A DNA stretch of 64,000 nucleotides from Candidatus Endonucleibacter sp. (ex Gigantidas childressi) (GCA_030674875.1 JASXSU010000003.1:784076-848075), one strand, 5' to 3'; shown: positions 10,059 through 19,963, numbered from the stretch's first letter. Notes: generated by a model not told the origin, from the sequence alone. Translations and numbers: made by a program.

Positions 10059-10676
10059 ATGATTTCACCTCGAATCAAGGTTTGTGGTATTTCAACTGTT
10101 CATGATGCGGTGGCTGCAACGGGCGTGGGTGTTGATATTTTGGGGCTTGTTTTTTATGGTAAAAGTCCTCGGTTTGTATCAATAGAACGGGCTTCTGACA
10201 TTGCCTGCAGCGTGCCGCCCTTCACTCTTTTAGTAGGGCTATTTGTTAATGCTTTGAAGTCGGATATTGCAGCGGTACTAGAACAATTGCCTTTGGGGTT
10301 ACTGCAATTTCATGGAGATGAGTCTGAAGCGGATTGTAGTCGATGGTCTATACCCTATATTAAAGCTCTTCGTGTTAGGTCTGGAGTTCCGGTATCTGAT
10401 ATGGCAAGAGCCTATGATTCAGCCAAAGGCTATCTTTTGGACACCTACCGGGCTGATGTGGCTGGAGGAACCGGTGAATCTTTTGATTGGGGGTTGATTC
10501 CTGGCGATCTGGGAAAGCCAGTTATTTTGGCTGGTGGTTTGAATCCGGAAAATATACGCGAAGCAATTGACACTGTGCAGCCCTATGGAGTGGATGTTAG
10601 CAGTGGTGTAGAGCTATCACCAGGCGTTAAGAGCATTGAAAAAATAAAAGCCTTTATTCGTGCAGCAGGTAGATAA
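10059..10676 (+). CDS. trpF: Phosphoribosylanthranilate isomerase
   Basis: Amadori rearrangement of phosphoribosylanthranilate in tryptophan synthesis. The 205 residues form a TIM barrel with the family motifs KVCGIS (catalytic Cys at residue 9), [20 protein letters not shown], and the C-terminal [11 protein letters not shown] and GVDVSSGVE. It is a stand-alone enzyme (not fused to TrpC). trpB begins two bases after the stop, and trpA follows, so trpF-trpB-trpA is one operon. Confidence 0.97.
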   Translation: MISPRIKVCGISTVHDAVAATGVGVDILGLVFYGKSPRFVSIERASDIACSVPPFTLLVGLFVNALKSDIAAVLEQLPLGLLQFHGDESEADCSRWSIPYIKALRVRSGVPVSDMARAYDSAKGYLLDTYRADVAGGTGESFDWGLIPGDLGKPVILAGGLNPENIREAIDTVQPYGVDVSSGVELSPGVKSIEKIKAFIRAAGR

Positions 10677-10678
10677 AA

Positions 10679-11899
10679 GTGGATCATAATAAGCTGCGGG
10701 AACCATTCTATAATATGCCCGATGCAACAGGTTACTTTGGCGATTATGGTGGGCGTTATGTTGCTGAAACCTTGATTAGTGCGCTTGAAGATTTGGAAGA
10801 AACCTATAAAAAGCTTTGGTATGATCCTACGTTTCAGGCGGATCTTGACTGGGAGTTGACTCATTACGTTGGGCGCCCATCACCACTTTACCATGCAGAG
10901 AGATGGTCAAGAGCTTTGGGAGGTGGGCAGGTTTATCTTAAGCGGGAAGACTTGAATCATACCGGAGCCCATAAAATTAATCATGCGGTGGGGCAAGCTT
11001 TGTTGGCCAAGCATATGGGAAAAAGTCGAATTATCGCAGAAACAGGGGCCGGACAACATGGCGTAGCAGTGGCAACTGTGGCTGCGCGACTGGGGCTTGA
11101 GTGTCATGTTTATATGGGTGCTAAAGATGTACAACGCCAAGCGCTGAATGTTTACCGGATGAAATTATTAGGGGCAGAAGTTATTTCGGTAAAAAGTGGA
11201 TCCCAGACTCTTAAAGATGCAATTAATGAGGCTCTTCGGGATTGGGTTAGCCATCCGGAAAGCACTTTTTACATTCTGGGTACCGTGTGTGGACCTCACC
11301 CTTATCCAGAAATGGTTCGTAATTTCCAAAGTATTATCGGGCGTGAGGCTCGTGCTCAATGCTTGCAGCAAGCTGGACGTTTGCCGGATGGATTGGTAGC
11401 GTGCGTTGGTGGTGGGTCTAACGCAATGGGTTTGTTTTATGAGTTTTTACAAGATAAAGATGTGAAAATGTATGGTGTAGAGGCTGGTGGTAAAGGTATA
11501 GATACGGGCAAGCATGCTGCCAGAATGGTTTCAGGTAAACCTGGAGTATTGCAAGGTAATCGTACGTATCTGATGGCTGATGAACATGGTCAGATTATTG
11601 AGAGTCATTCTGTTTCAGCAGGTCTTGATTATCCAGGGGTAGGTCCAGAACACAGTTACTTGAAAGATATTGGTCGAGCAAAATATGTTTATGCTACCGA
11701 TGATGAAGCGTTGTCAGCTTTTCGTGATTTAACTTTGTTCGAAGGTATTATTCCTGCTTTAGAAACTGCACACGCTTTGGCTTATACAAAAAAATTGGCA
11801 CCGAAGATGAGTAAGGATCAGATTCTTATTGTTAACCTTTCTGGCCGTGGTGATAAAGATATTCATACTGTTGCAGAAATTGATGGCATTGAAATATAA
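10679..11899 (+). CDS. trpB: Tryptophan synthase beta chain
   Basis: PLP enzyme joining indole and serine. 406 residues; the PLP lysine is in [10 protein letters not shown] (about residue 98), the phosphate-binding loop is GGGSNAMG, and the N-terminal [15 protein letters not shown] is diagnostic. GTG 10679 is chosen because it lies two bases after the trpF stop; an internal ATG near 10713 would shorten a non-conserved N-terminus. The alpha subunit follows after 17 bases with a GGAAGGAG ribosome-binding site. Confidence 0.98.
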   Translation: MDHNKLREPFYNMPDATGYFGDYGGRYVAETLISALEDLEETYKKLWYDPTFQADLDWELTHYVGRPSPLYHAERWSRALGGGQVYLKREDLNHTGAHKINHAVGQALLAKHMGKSRIIAETGAGQHGVAVATVAARLGLECHVYMGAKDVQRQALNVYRMKLLGAEVISVKSGSQTLKDAINEALRDWVSHPESTFYILGTVCGPHPYPEMVRNFQSIIGREARAQCLQQAGRLPDGLVACVGGGSNAMGLFYEFLQDKDVKMYGVEAGGKGIDTGKHAARMVSGKPGVLQGNRTYLMADEHGQIIESHSVSAGLDYPGVGPEHSYLKDIGRAKYVYATDDEALSAFRDLTLFEGIIPALETAHALAYTKKLAPKMSKDQILIVNLSGRGDKDIHTVAEIDGIEI

Positions 11900-11916
11900 G
11901 GAAGGAGCAAGACCTT

Positions 11917-12732
11917 ATGAGGATTAGGAGCTGTTTTAAAAAGCTTGAAACTGAACAGCGAAAGGCTCTGATTCCTTATATTACAGCGGGGGATCCTGAG
12001 CCCGGAGTAACTGTTCAAATCATGCATAAGTTGGTTGAGAATGGTGGTGATATTATTGAAGTGGGTTTTCCTTTTTCAGATCCCGTTGCAGATGGTCCAG
12101 TAATCGCTAGAGCCCACGAGCGAGCGATCTCTCACGGTGTTACGTTGAATGATGTTCTGTCAATGATAGGGCGTTTTAGGGAAAGAAACTCTGTTACTCC
12201 TGTTGTTTTGATGGGATATTTGAATCCCATTGAAAGTATGGGTTATGAGCAGTTTGCACAAAGAGCCTGTGATGTTGGTGTAGATGGAGTGCTAGTGGTT
12301 GATCTACCACTAGAAGCTCCGGGAAATTTGTCAGGGATATTGGAAAAGCGTGGTCTTAATGTTATTAATCTTATTGCGCCTACTACATCCGATGAGCGTA
12401 TTCGTAAAATTTGTAATGTTGCCAGTGGGTATCTTTATTATGTTTCTCTTAAAGGTGTCACCGGCTCTGCAATTTTGGATATTGCAGAAGCGGAGAGGCG
12501 AGTAACACATATTAAGAAATTTACTACGCTTCCTATAGGCGTTGGTTTTGGTATTCGTGATGGAGGCTCTGCAGCGGCAATAAGTAAGGTTGCAGATGGT
12601 GTTATTGTCGGATCTGTTTTGGTTTCAGCTCTGAAAAAAGAATTTGAGGTGAGCCATAATCGTATGTTGGAAGCAGTGGGAGAAATTTTGGCACAGATGC
12701 GGTCTGCAATGGACACCTCTCACTCTATTTGA
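11917..12732 (+). CDS. trpA: Tryptophan synthase alpha chain
   Basis: Cleaves indole-3-glycerol phosphate to indole, which is channelled to TrpB. The 271 residues show LIPYITAGDPEP, the catalytic Glu in IIEVGFPFSDPVADGP and Asp in VVDLPLE, and the C-terminal phosphate site VGFGIRD. A strong GGAAGGAG sits upstream of ATG 11917. It is the last trp gene here; accD follows after 139 bases, as in Pseudomonas relatives. Confidence 0.98.
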   Translation: MRIRSCFKKLETEQRKALIPYITAGDPEPGVTVQIMHKLVENGGDIIEVGFPFSDPVADGPVIARAHERAISHGVTLNDVLSMIGRFRERNSVTPVVLMGYLNPIESMGYEQFAQRACDVGVDGVLVVDLPLEAPGNLSGILEKRGLNVINLIAPTTSDERIRKICNVASGYLYYVSLKGVTGSAILDIAEAERRVTHIKKFTTLPIGVGFGIRDGGSAAAISKVADGVIVGSVLVSALKKEFEVSHNRMLEAVGEILAQMRSAMDTSHSI

Positions 12733-12871
12733 AAAGATGGTAAGGATGTTGGCAGTGCTTGCTTACCTTAATGATGAGGTTTTGCGAGATCATTGGAGTA
12801 TTTCCTTTGTAATCTGCTTGCATTTCCAATGACTTTGGGTATAGCGGTACCCTTGATAACGGGCAAAGCGG

Positions 12872-13810
12872 ATGAGTAATTGGTTAGTTGATAAACTTAT
12901 ACCTTCACTATCGCGTTCATCTGTTCAAGAGCACTCTAGCAATGTGCCTGAAGGGTTGTGGAGAAAATGTGTCAAGTGTGAAGCAGTGTTATATCGACCT
13001 GAATTGGAACGAAATCTGAATGTTTGTCCTAAATGTAATCATCACATGCGCATTGGTGCCCGTGTTCGTTTGGATTGTTTTCTAGATGGAGATGGTAGGG
13101 TGGAGCTGAATGCGGATATTGAACCAGTGGATATGCTTCGTTTCAAAGATAATAAGAAATATAAGGAGCGACTTTCCGATGCCCAAAAAAAATGTGATGA
13201 AAAAGATGCGCTACTGGTTATACAGGGGTTTCTTGCTGGAGATCCGATTATAGCCTGCGCTTTCGAATTTGAATTCATGGGTGGCTCGATGGGGTCGGTT
13301 GTCGGTGAGAAGTTTTCATTGGCCGCAGAGTTATGTCTTGAACGAAGGGTTCCATTGGTTTGTTTTTCTGCCAGTGGTGGGGCTCGTATGCAAGAAGCTC
13401 TTTTTTCGTTGATGCAAATGGCAAAAACTAGCGCATCTTTGGAGCAAATGAAGCAGGCTGGTATTCCTTATTTTTCGGTAATGACTGATCCTGTGTATGG
13501 AGGAGTATCTGCCAGTCTTGCTATGTTGGGGGATATCAATATTGCAGAGCCTTTTGCACTGATAGGATTTGCAGGACCTAGGGTGATAGAACAGACAGTA
13601 AGGGAAAAATTGCCAGAGGGGTTTCAGCGAAGTGAATTTCTTCTGGAGCATGGTGCTTTGGATATGATTGTTCATAGAAAAGAATTACGAAACACTATCT
13701 CTAGGCTTTATAGGAAATTGCAGGGACTTACTCAAGGGGATCATCAATTTGCAGAGGAAAAAGTGTTACCTGAAATAGCAACCTTGAGTGACGAAGGAGC
13801 GGTATTGTGA
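12872..13810 (+). CDS. accD: Acetyl-CoA carboxylase carboxyltransferase beta subunit
   Basis: Transfers the carboxyl group from biotin to acetyl-CoA, making malonyl-CoA, together with AccA. 312 residues with the N-terminal four-Cys zinc ribbon (Cys33, Cys36, Cys52, Cys55) and the carboxyltransferase core ([36 protein letters not shown]). ATG 12872 follows ACGGGCAAAGCGG. Its stop overlaps the folC start by four bases (GTGA), so the two are translationally coupled. Confidence 0.98.
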   Translation: MSNWLVDKLIPSLSRSSVQEHSSNVPEGLWRKCVKCEAVLYRPELERNLNVCPKCNHHMRIGARVRLDCFLDGDGRVELNADIEPVDMLRFKDNKKYKERLSDAQKKCDEKDALLVIQGFLAGDPIIACAFEFEFMGGSMGSVVGEKFSLAAELCLERRVPLVCFSASGGARMQEALFSLMQMAKTSASLEQMKQAGIPYFSVMTDPVYGGVSASLAMLGDINIAEPFALIGFAGPRVIEQTVREKLPEGFQRSEFLLEHGALDMIVHRKELRNTISRLYRKLQGLTQGDHQFAEEKVLPEIATLSDEGAVL

Positions 13811-15093
13811 CTCAAACTGCGTCATTTGACTCTTTGCCTCAGTGGTTGGAGTGGCTGGAAACGACGCGGCAGGAGAGTGAAATTGATCTTGGTTTAGAGC
13901 GTATTCGCTCCGTTGCAGATTCTGTTGGTTTGCTTAATCCTGCACCATTTGTAATTACCGTAGCTGGTACTAATGGCAAGGGTTCTACCGTGGCGCTGCT
14001 TGAATCTGTTTTGCTGGCAGCTGGCTATAAAGTAGGGGTCACTACTTCACCTCATTTTCTTTGTTTCAATGAGAGGGTGCGTATTAATGGTTCTGTGTTA
14101 GATGATCCGACGTTGTGTTCTGCTTTTAGAGCTATAGAGAAAGGGCGTGGTGCTACTTGGCTGACTTACTTTGAATTTGGTACGCTGGTGGCCGCAAGTT
14201 GCTTTAAAAGCGCATTATTAGATTTTGTTATTTTGGAAGTTGGGTTAGGTGGTCGTCTGGATGCTATCAATGTGTTTGATAGTGACGTTGCAGTTATTAC
14301 AACAATAGGTTTTGATCATCAGGAGTGGTTGGGCTACAGTCTTGAGGCAATTGGAAGAGAGAAGGCAGGTATTATTCGTGAAGGAAAGCCTGTGGTATAT
14401 GGTGCTGAGACAATGCCATCTTCTATTGGTGAGTATTGCACTCGATTGAAAGCGCCACTTTTTCGTCGAGGCCATGCATTTGACTCTTTAGAGCAAGATG
14501 ATTTTTGGAGTTGGTCTGGGGTAACAGCTAAAGGTGAAAAAGTTACTGTTTGCAGGCTGCCTATACCGACACTGGAGTTAGATAATGCGGTGACCGTTTT
14601 GCAGGTTTTACAATTTTTGCCGCAGATAATAGGTAAACAAGATATTGTATCGGGAATTAAAAGAGCCTATCTTCCTGGGCGTGCTCAAAGAGTCCGTTGG
14701 CGTAATGAAAAAGGGTTGATGATTGACGTTATGTTAGATGTTTCTCATAATCCTCAGTCTATTGGAAGGTTGGTGGCAAATCTTGGGAAAGTGCCTGTAC
14801 TTGGTAACACTCGAGCAGTTTTTGCGATGTGTAGTGATAAGGATTATGTCAGCGTTATAGACTTGCTGTCGCTACGTGTGGATCGTTGGCTTGTCACAGA
14901 GTTTGATTCACCTAAGGCACTTTCTGTTGAGGTGTTAGCTAAAGCTTTGGAGAGGACGTCATCTTTAGTGGGGGTAAGCTCTAATGTTGTGAGTGGGTTT
15001 ATGGAAATGGTTAATGAGTCTGTTGCAGGTGATCTTGTTTTAGTGACAGGGTCCTTCATGACTGTTGCTCCTGTTCTAGCGTTATTACAGTAG
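13807..15093 (+). CDS. folC: Bifunctional folylpolyglutamate/dihydrofolate synthase
   Basis: Adds glutamate to dihydropteroate and to reduced folates. 428 residues with the Mur-ligase-type P-loop GTNGKGSTV (about 55-63), [30 protein letters not shown] and the later LDVSHNPQS motif. The GTG start at 13807 lies within the accD stop. The order accD-folC-SPOR protein is the one seen in E. coli and Pseudomonas. Confidence 0.96.
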   Translation: MTQTASFDSLPQWLEWLETTRQESEIDLGLERIRSVADSVGLLNPAPFVITVAGTNGKGSTVALLESVLLAAGYKVGVTTSPHFLCFNERVRINGSVLDDPTLCSAFRAIEKGRGATWLTYFEFGTLVAASCFKSALLDFVILEVGLGGRLDAINVFDSDVAVITTIGFDHQEWLGYSLEAIGREKAGIIREGKPVVYGAETMPSSIGEYCTRLKAPLFRRGHAFDSLEQDDFWSWSGVTAKGEKVTVCRLPIPTLELDNAVTVLQVLQFLPQIIGKQDIVSGIKRAYLPGRAQRVRWRNEKGLMIDVMLDVSHNPQSIGRLVANLGKVPVLGNTRAVFAMCSDKDYVSVIDLLSLRVDRWLVTEFDSPKALSVEVLAKALERTSSLVGVSSNVVSGFMEMVNESVAGDLVLVTGSFMTVAPVLALLQ

Positions 15094-15278
15094 CAATTGG
15101 CTGCCAATAAATTACGGCTGTTTCTAATGGTATGACATAATATTTAGTATTTTTTCTTTCTATGTATTAGAAAGGTAGAAGGGTACAGGTTAGCTTTTTG
15201 GGAAGATGATGATGCAGTTTAAACTGATTGAAGTGATGAATTATGATATATTCTCTGTTACTTTAGATACTGTTTGAG

Positions 15279-15794
15279 ATGCAGGAGCTCAAGGTGAGTA
15301 GAGAACTAAAGCAGCGTTTGTTGGGCGCAGTGGTTTTGGTTTTATGTTTGGTGATGTTGGCTCCGGCATTGTTTCGTGGTGGCAATAATCATCCTATAAT
15401 TATCGATGATACTGCAATACAGGAGAAGTCTCCGGATGTGCCAGAGTTTGTTGAAGTATTGGATAGCACACCGGAAGTGATGGATGTAAATGTAAAGGCT
15501 ACTCTTGTGGAGGATGAAAAAGGTCAAGCAGGGCTTGATGAAACCGGGCATTTAAAAGCTTGGTCTTTACAGGTGGCTTCATTTTTTGACGAACGTAATG
15601 CTGATAAGTTACAGGATAAACTTCGAAAAAAAGGTTATAGAGCCTATGTTGGCATGGTCGCGCATAAAAGTGGTCGTGATTTATATTGTGTTTATATTGG
15701 TCCTGAGGTACGTACCAGTGAGCTTAATGAGCTTAAAAGCGTGCTTGAAAAGGAAATGAAATTGTCCGGGATTATTGTCAAATTTAAGCCGTGA
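15279..15794 (+). CDS. dedD: SPOR-domain inner-membrane protein (DedD-like)
   Basis: 171 residues: a short cytoplasmic start, one membrane helix (about 12-32, LLGAVVLVLCLVMLAPAL), an acidic periplasmic linker and a C-terminal SPOR domain (from AWSLQVASFFDERNA to the end), which binds denuded septal peptidoglycan. DedD-type proteins support cell division, and the position after folC supports the name. In relatives cvpA and purF usually follow; here a KdsC-type gene follows instead. Confidence 0.88.
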   Translation: MQELKVSRELKQRLLGAVVLVLCLVMLAPALFRGGNNHPIIIDDTAIQEKSPDVPEFVEVLDSTPEVMDVNVKATLVEDEKGQAGLDETGHLKAWSLQVASFFDERNADKLQDKLRKKGYRAYVGMVAHKSGRDLYCVYIGPEVRTSELNELKSVLEKEMKLSGIIVKFKP

Positions 15795-15817
15795 TTAAAG
15801 TGTTAATACGACGTATA

Positions 15818-15943
15818 TAATCATTCATCTTGAAGGAGTAGGGTTGTTGATTGCTCTAACACACCTCAATACTTTGCTACTCGCAGGCTAATGAATCTTT
15901 GCTCATTTGCCACGTCTGCTCATGCCTTCAATGGTGATTGGTA
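15818..15943 (-). repeat. Degenerate TA-element copy
   Basis: Reverse-oriented, weakly conserved copy between the SPOR gene and the phosphatase: starts TAATCATTCATCTTGAAGG, contains CTACTCGCAGGCTAATG, and ends CCTTCAATGGTGATTGGTA. It reaches to within about 20 bases of the downstream ATG. Confidence 0.55.
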
Positions 15944-15964
15944 CAAAAAAGTACTGTGATACTT

Positions 15965-16498
15965 ATGACTCAAAACAAGACAAACCCTGAAGAAATCCGC
16001 TTGGTTATTTTCGATATTGACGGTGTTTTAACAGATGGTATGTTGTATTACAGTGAGGTGGGTGAGTGTATGAAGCCTTTTAATGTAAAAGACGGTGTTG
16101 GTTTTGATTTATTGAGAAGTAGCGGTATTGAAATAGCGGTTATTACAGCAAAAGATTCTGCCGCTCTTGCTTGTAGAATGAAAGACCTGAAGGTTCGCTA
16201 TTATTTTCCAGCCTGTCGTGATAAAAAAACAGCGTTTGATAGTCTGAAAGAGCAATTGGCTATCACAAGTGCGCAGGTGGCTTATGTGGGGGATGATGTG
16301 CTAGATTTGCCAGTTATGAAAGAAGTTGGTTTAGCTATTGCTCCAGCTGATGCTCATTTCCTAGCTCTGAAATATGCACATATTACAACGAGAGCAGCAA
16401 GCGGGCAAGGTGTTGCTCGTGAAGTTGCAGAGTTATTGGTAGGTGCAAGAACAAATCTTGAGGAGGCCTATGGTAGGCTTGTGGCTGTTGTACAGTAG
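15965..16498 (+). CDS. kdsC: KdsC-type HAD phosphatase (probable KDO-8-P phosphatase)
   Basis: A small C0-type HAD phosphatase; the closest named role is 3-deoxy-D-manno-octulosonate 8-phosphate phosphatase in LPS inner-core synthesis. From ATG 15965 it has 177 residues, with the nucleophile and acid in FDIDGVLTDG (Asp17, Asp19) and the late VGDDVLDLPVM. A TTG at 15938 would add nine residues but overlaps a decayed repeat. The loop usually reading ITGRxS is ITAKDS here, so substrate specificity is less certain. The usual lptC/lptA/kdsD neighbours are absent. Confidence 0.8.
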   Translation: MTQNKTNPEEIRLVIFDIDGVLTDGMLYYSEVGECMKPFNVKDGVGFDLLRSSGIEIAVITAKDSAALACRMKDLKVRYYFPACRDKKTAFDSLKEQLAITSAQVAYVGDDVLDLPVMKEVGLAIAPADAHFLALKYAHITTRAASGQGVAREVAELLVGARTNLEEAYGRLVAVVQ

Positions 16499-16548
16499 AT
16501 GTTTCGATTAAGCTGGATGTTGCCTGTATGTAATGATTTATTGGTATA

Positions 16549-16669
16549 TACTCGTTATCATTAGAGGAGTGGGTAGGCGACAAACTAACTAATTCCCATA
16601 GCTTACGAGTAGTAGGTGTTTAGTGAGTGAGAGCGGTCAACAACCTCACATCTTTAAGGATGATGGGTA
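16549..16669 (+). repeat. TA-element copy
   Basis: 121 bp from TACTCG to GGGTA, with TA on both sides. It has the complete interior (GTAGGCGACAAAC ... TACGAGTAGTAGG ... GAGAGCGG). It lies in the 1.3-kb gene-free stretch after kdsC. Confidence 0.85.
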
Positions 16670-16807
16670 TAAAGCAAAAAATAATGCTAGGTCATCTGAG
16701 CGAGGAGATTTTCGTTTACTTTAGTTATGCCAAGCTGCTCATATCTAAACGGGCAGTTACACAGTTTGTTTTACAGCCTCGCCGATAAAGTGCCTTTTCC
16801 GCCTATA

Positions 16808-16954
16808 TACCCGTAGCCTTTAAAGTTGCTACTTTATTGCCAGAGCTACTTCATCACAGTAGCTTCCTACTTTTAAGCTTCTGCGGCCTCTCTACTCTCT
16901 CTTCTCGCAGACATGTGGCTTCTCTTCTTCGGCCTTCAATGGTAACAGGGTGTA
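16808..16954 (-). repeat. Degenerate TA-element inside the IS3 remnant
   Basis: Starts TATATACCCGTAGCCTTTAAA and ends in the region GCCTTCAATGGTAACAGGG. The interior is diverged and somewhat longer than the norm. TA lies immediately before it. Confidence 0.55.
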
Positions 16955-17025
16955 AAGGGCTGATTTGCCGATTATCATCACTTGGCAATGCAACCTTATA
17001 GGGTAGCTTTGAGCGTGTTTTTTTA

Positions 17026-17165
17026 AGAGACCTTTGCACGAGCCGTAATTTTGTTAGTCGGTGAGGAAAACACGCACTAAAATAGATGATTTATGCTTGT
17101 AAATGATCGATTTAGTACGTTTTTAAAGAAGCCAACTGGCAAAAGAACAATCGTGCAAAGGTCTC
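17026..17165. mobile_element. IS5-type MITE with 4-bp target duplication
   Basis: 140 bp bounded by perfect inverted ends GAGACCTTTGCACG / CGTGCAAAGGTCTC, the same ends as the IS5-family element at 20190-21521. The flanks repeat TTTA (17022-17025 and 17166-17169). The interior has no coding potential, so it is a non-autonomous derivative that could be moved by the full element's transposase. Confidence 0.85.
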
Positions 17166-17290
17166 TTTAAATATCTTTCTCCATGCGCAACTGTTTGTTT
17201 TCTTTACGCCGGAGCTGAATCTCAATACGTTCATTTTCAGCTAGATTTATGCTTGCCGAGAACTGCTCTTGAGAATACTTTTAGTTATAA

Positions 17291-17736
17291 AGTGGATTAG
17301 TTGCAATACTTAGTGATTTAGCAGATTTAGCAGATTTAGCAGATTTAGCTGTCTAATATCCTTGATCTAGAGTCAAGGTCCTCGCATCGACTTTAAGTTC
17401 TTTTGGGTGTTGTTTGTAGCTATGCTTCTGTCCTATCATAACACTCTAATAATGTTTTTGATTAAAGTGACCGGTTCTTTTGACTAGAACATACTTTACT
17501 GGTAGTAATATGATAGGTGTTATATTTTTTGGCTGAGATACTTGAGTTTCTTTCGAGTATGGATTTTTTCTAGCAGCATTAGAGTGGTTCTTGCGGTAGG
17601 ATCAATCTTTATTTTGGGTGCTTTTAAGTGGTGCAATTAGTTTCTCTAGTGCCTTTTGAACTAGGGGTAATAGGTAGTTACTAAAAATAAGTGCCGTTAT
17701 GTGGTAGGCGCCAGCTAAGAATGATTCTAAAATAAA
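17291..17736. other. Gene-free stretch upstream of the first secreted paralog
   Basis: AT-rich, no recognisable gene. It contains a short tandem run of the 9-bp unit TTAGCAGAT at about 17318-17349. The left boundary of the tandem duplication falls near 17722. Confidence 0.5.
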
Positions 17737-17765
17737 TTGGACTTCACAAAATATTTTTATATAAT
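17737..17765 (+). promoter_or_regulatory. Predicted sigma-70 promoter of the first paralog
   Basis: TTGGAC (17737-17742), 17-base spacer, TATAAT (17760-17765), 39 bases before the ATG. The duplicate at 21540-21568 keeps the spacing and the perfect -10 but has TAGGAC at -35, a weaker match. Prediction from sequence only. Confidence 0.5.
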
Positions 17766-17804
17766 GCGTCCCACCAGTGATCTAAGCAATAAAGCGGTAG
17801 TCTT

Positions 17805-19004
17805 ATGTTGAATATTAAATTAGTTAAAGTGGTTGTTGCGTTCGTAATGATTTTTTTTACTATAGTAACTGTCGGTTCTGTCATGGCTGGGGGCTTAGAT
17901 GATTGTTGCCAGTGTGGCCTAATAATAAATGATGCAAATGAAGAAAGGCATATTTATATTTGTCAGTATAGTAAAGATTATGTAGAGCCTGACTTATCCG
18001 ACGATGCAGTGCAGCTGTCTGGTTTTTTAGATTATGTATCAGAATGCTCTACTCAGATTAAAAACACGGAGCGTGCAAATCAGGTTCTTAAATTGCATAA
18101 CAGTATAAAAGAGAAGGTGGAAAACTCTAAAGAATTTCCTAGAGAAAACATTGTAAATGAAATGTTTAAGGCGCGGGAGGTCGTCATGGAAGGTATGGAC
18201 TCGTTAATGCTATGTCCATTCACGACGAAAGAAATTTCCGAAATAGTACAGTATATAGATTGTGTAGTAGGCATTTTTTGCGACAAAGATGAAGGTTGCA
18301 GAAGACGTCCGTGGTTGCTTTGTAAAGATGGCGGGTTTCAAGTTGCTTTTAGCTCTGCGCTTTCTTGGTGGTATTGGCATTATGGAGAAAGATCTCCGAC
18401 AACAAAAGATGATCGTAAAATCTTCCATTCTATAATTATATATATTTTGCTAACTCAGTATATGGGCAGACGCGATGAGTTTATGGATAAATGTTGCGGT
18501 GAGAATGTTGATATAGCAAGCCTGCATAGTGACTATATGCTTTGTGTTATGGCTGTAATACGAATCAAGCAACATAGTTTTACGAAAGCATATGTTTCTC
18601 GCGATTATAAAGCAAATGTGTATAACCCAATCCGACTAGATAGCTACTCAGAGAAAGGCGAGATTTATGAGATTGGGCGACACCTGGTCAATGACTCTTG
18701 CTGTCCACTGTTGGCGTTGAGTAAATCTTGTGCGCTGACTTTGCAATTTGTCGTTATAAAAGGCATGAAGATGTTCGAAATAAAAAGTATAGTAATTCCT
18801 GGGTTTTATGAATTAACTAGCACTCAACGGAGTTTCGAAGATCACTTGAAAGCTCTATTCAATAAAACACAGTCATGCTCACCTCAACGCCCAAGCTTGG
18901 GGAGTGTTGTTAAAAATGGTGTGCAGGCAACAATTGACTATAGTTATAATTTATTACGCAGTTTTTTACTATGGCATATCGATACCGATACCGATCTCGG
19001 TTGA
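17805..19004 (+). CDS. Secreted Cys-rich protein of unknown function, paralog A
   Basis: 399 residues. Signal peptide 1-28 (hydrophobic core VVVAFVMIFFTIV, likely cleavage after VMA), then DDCCQCG and many further cysteines (DCVVGIFCDKDEGC, DKCCGEN, DSCCPLLALSKSC), suggesting disulfides after export. I recognise no family. It is about 82% identical to the protein at 21607-22809. The last residues and stop lie inside a dispersed TA-element (from 18989), so the element may have supplied the C-terminus. No clear Shine-Dalgarno precedes ATG 17805. A secreted host- or surface-directed role is possible but unproven. Confidence 0.8.
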   Translation: MLNIKLVKVVVAFVMIFFTIVTVGSVMAGGLDDCCQCGLIINDANEERHIYICQYSKDYVEPDLSDDAVQLSGFLDYVSECSTQIKNTERANQVLKLHNSIKEKVENSKEFPRENIVNEMFKAREVVMEGMDSLMLCPFTTKEISEIVQYIDCVVGIFCDKDEGCRRRPWLLCKDGGFQVAFSSALSWWYWHYGERSPTTKDDRKIFHSIIIYILLTQYMGRRDEFMDKCCGENVDIASLHSDYMLCVMAVIRIKQHSFTKAYVSRDYKANVYNPIRLDSYSEKGEIYEIGRHLVNDSCCPLLALSKSCALTLQFVVIKGMKMFEIKSIVIPGFYELTSTQRSFEDHLKALFNKTQSCSPQRPSLGSVVKNGVQATIDYSYNLLRSFLLWHIDTDTDLG

Positions 19005-19112
19005 ATTTGTGCGTAGGTGACAAACGAGCACAGTATCATGAACCTGCGAGTAGTAAGTGACTGGGGTGAGTGAGCGCAGCCAAAAATCCTATGCCTTCAG
19101 AGGGCATAGGTA
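18989..19112 (+). repeat. TA-element overlapping the 3' end of paralog A
   Basis: 124 bp, TACCGATCTCGGTTGAA to ATAGGTA. The first 16 bases are the final codons of the gene; TGA belongs to the element's conserved TTGAA motif. Interior GCGTAGGTGACAAACGAGC and GAGTGAGCGCAGCC match the family. Its twin is at 22794-22917. Confidence 0.8.
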
Positions 19113-19160
19113 TATGTGTTAAAAACAAATGATTTTTTATTTACTTCAGAATGATTCTAA

Positions 19161-19963
19161 GAGACCTCAGCATAACTCAACAAAGACGATTATATTCTGG
19201 TAAAATATCGGCATGCAAAAATCCTTCACAACACAGCCCAAACTCTTCGTTTAAGCCAGCGACCTAAATCATCCAATTCTTCGTAGTCTGGATGATACAA
19301 AAGCGCTGCTGAAATGGTAAGAGATTGAGAAGTTATTACCCTCAATCTACGCCTCTAACACCGGTCGCCCGAGCTATCCTCTGCTGACCTTGTTTCGAGC
19401 CTTATTGCTTGGAACATGGTATCGCTTATCCGATGTACAGTTGACTCAGTGCTTGTATATACTAGTCTCCTTTCAAGCTGCTACGTTGTTGGCTGCGTTC
19501 GCTCACCCCTATCACCTACTCGTAGGCTCATGGGGCTTAGCTTACTTGCTGCCTAGTAGCAATTTGAAATGCTTTGGGTATAGAGATCTTCTGTTTTGTA
19601 AATTTTGTCACCTTGAACTTGGTAGAGCAGTTCCTGAAGCTCCACCTTGGGACGCTTTCGAAAACGACTTGTCGCACATCGTCTGTGGGATCAATTATTG
19701 GCAGAGATTAATCGTAAGTTTGAAGCCAAAAACATCATAATGAGCGAAGGTCGCATTAATATCATTGATGCTACACCGATAGAGGCAGTGCGATCAGGTT
19801 CGGGCCACGACAAAAGCGGAAAACCGACAAAAGATCCTGAAGCGGGCTGGCACGTTAAAAATGACAGTCGTGGTAACAAAAAAAGCACCTATGGTTTTTC
19901 CGTTCATACCTGTGTCAATGAAGATGACTTTATTCATAGGCAAAGCGTAATGCCTGACAATGT
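19161..19963 (+). mobile_element. IS5-family remnant in unit 1
   Basis: Left inverted end GAGACCTCAGCATAAC, then a broken transposase (FRALLLGTWYRLSDVQLTQC, later RINIIDATPIEAVRSG and KSTYGFSVHT), an IS5-type DDE protein. It is frameshifted, interrupted by a TA-element at 19460-19580, and lost its right end in the 180-bp deletion near 19963. Non-functional. It belongs to a different IS from the 20190-21521 element but has similar GAGACCT ends. Confidence 0.85.
19460..19580 (-). repeat. TA-element inserted in the IS5 remnant (unit 1)
   Basis: 121 bp, TACTAG to GGGTA, flanked by TA (19458-19459 and 19581-19582). Deleting the element and one TA rejoins TTGTATAGAGATCTT, which reads LYRDLLF, the sequence expected of the transposase. 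This proves insertion at a TA. Confidence 0.92.

Larger units (their letters stand above)
16770..17290 (-). pseudogene. IS3-family transposase remnant, interrupted twice
   Basis: On the minus strand, 17290-17170 translates to ERIEIQLRRKENKQLRMEKD, matching the end of IS3 OrfA (typically ENKRLRMERDILKKA). On the other side of the 17026-17165 insertion, about 17019-16955 in another frame reads YPIRLHCQVMIIGKSALYT, like the start of IS3 OrfB (YPVRLLCRVLxVSRSGYY). Two small elements interrupt it: the IS5-type MITE and a degenerate TA-element at 16808-16954. No intact transposase remains. Confidence 0.55.

Noticed and set aside
16854-17039. 61-residue minus-strand frame
   Set aside because: Lies across a TA-element and the wrong frame of an IS3 remnant.
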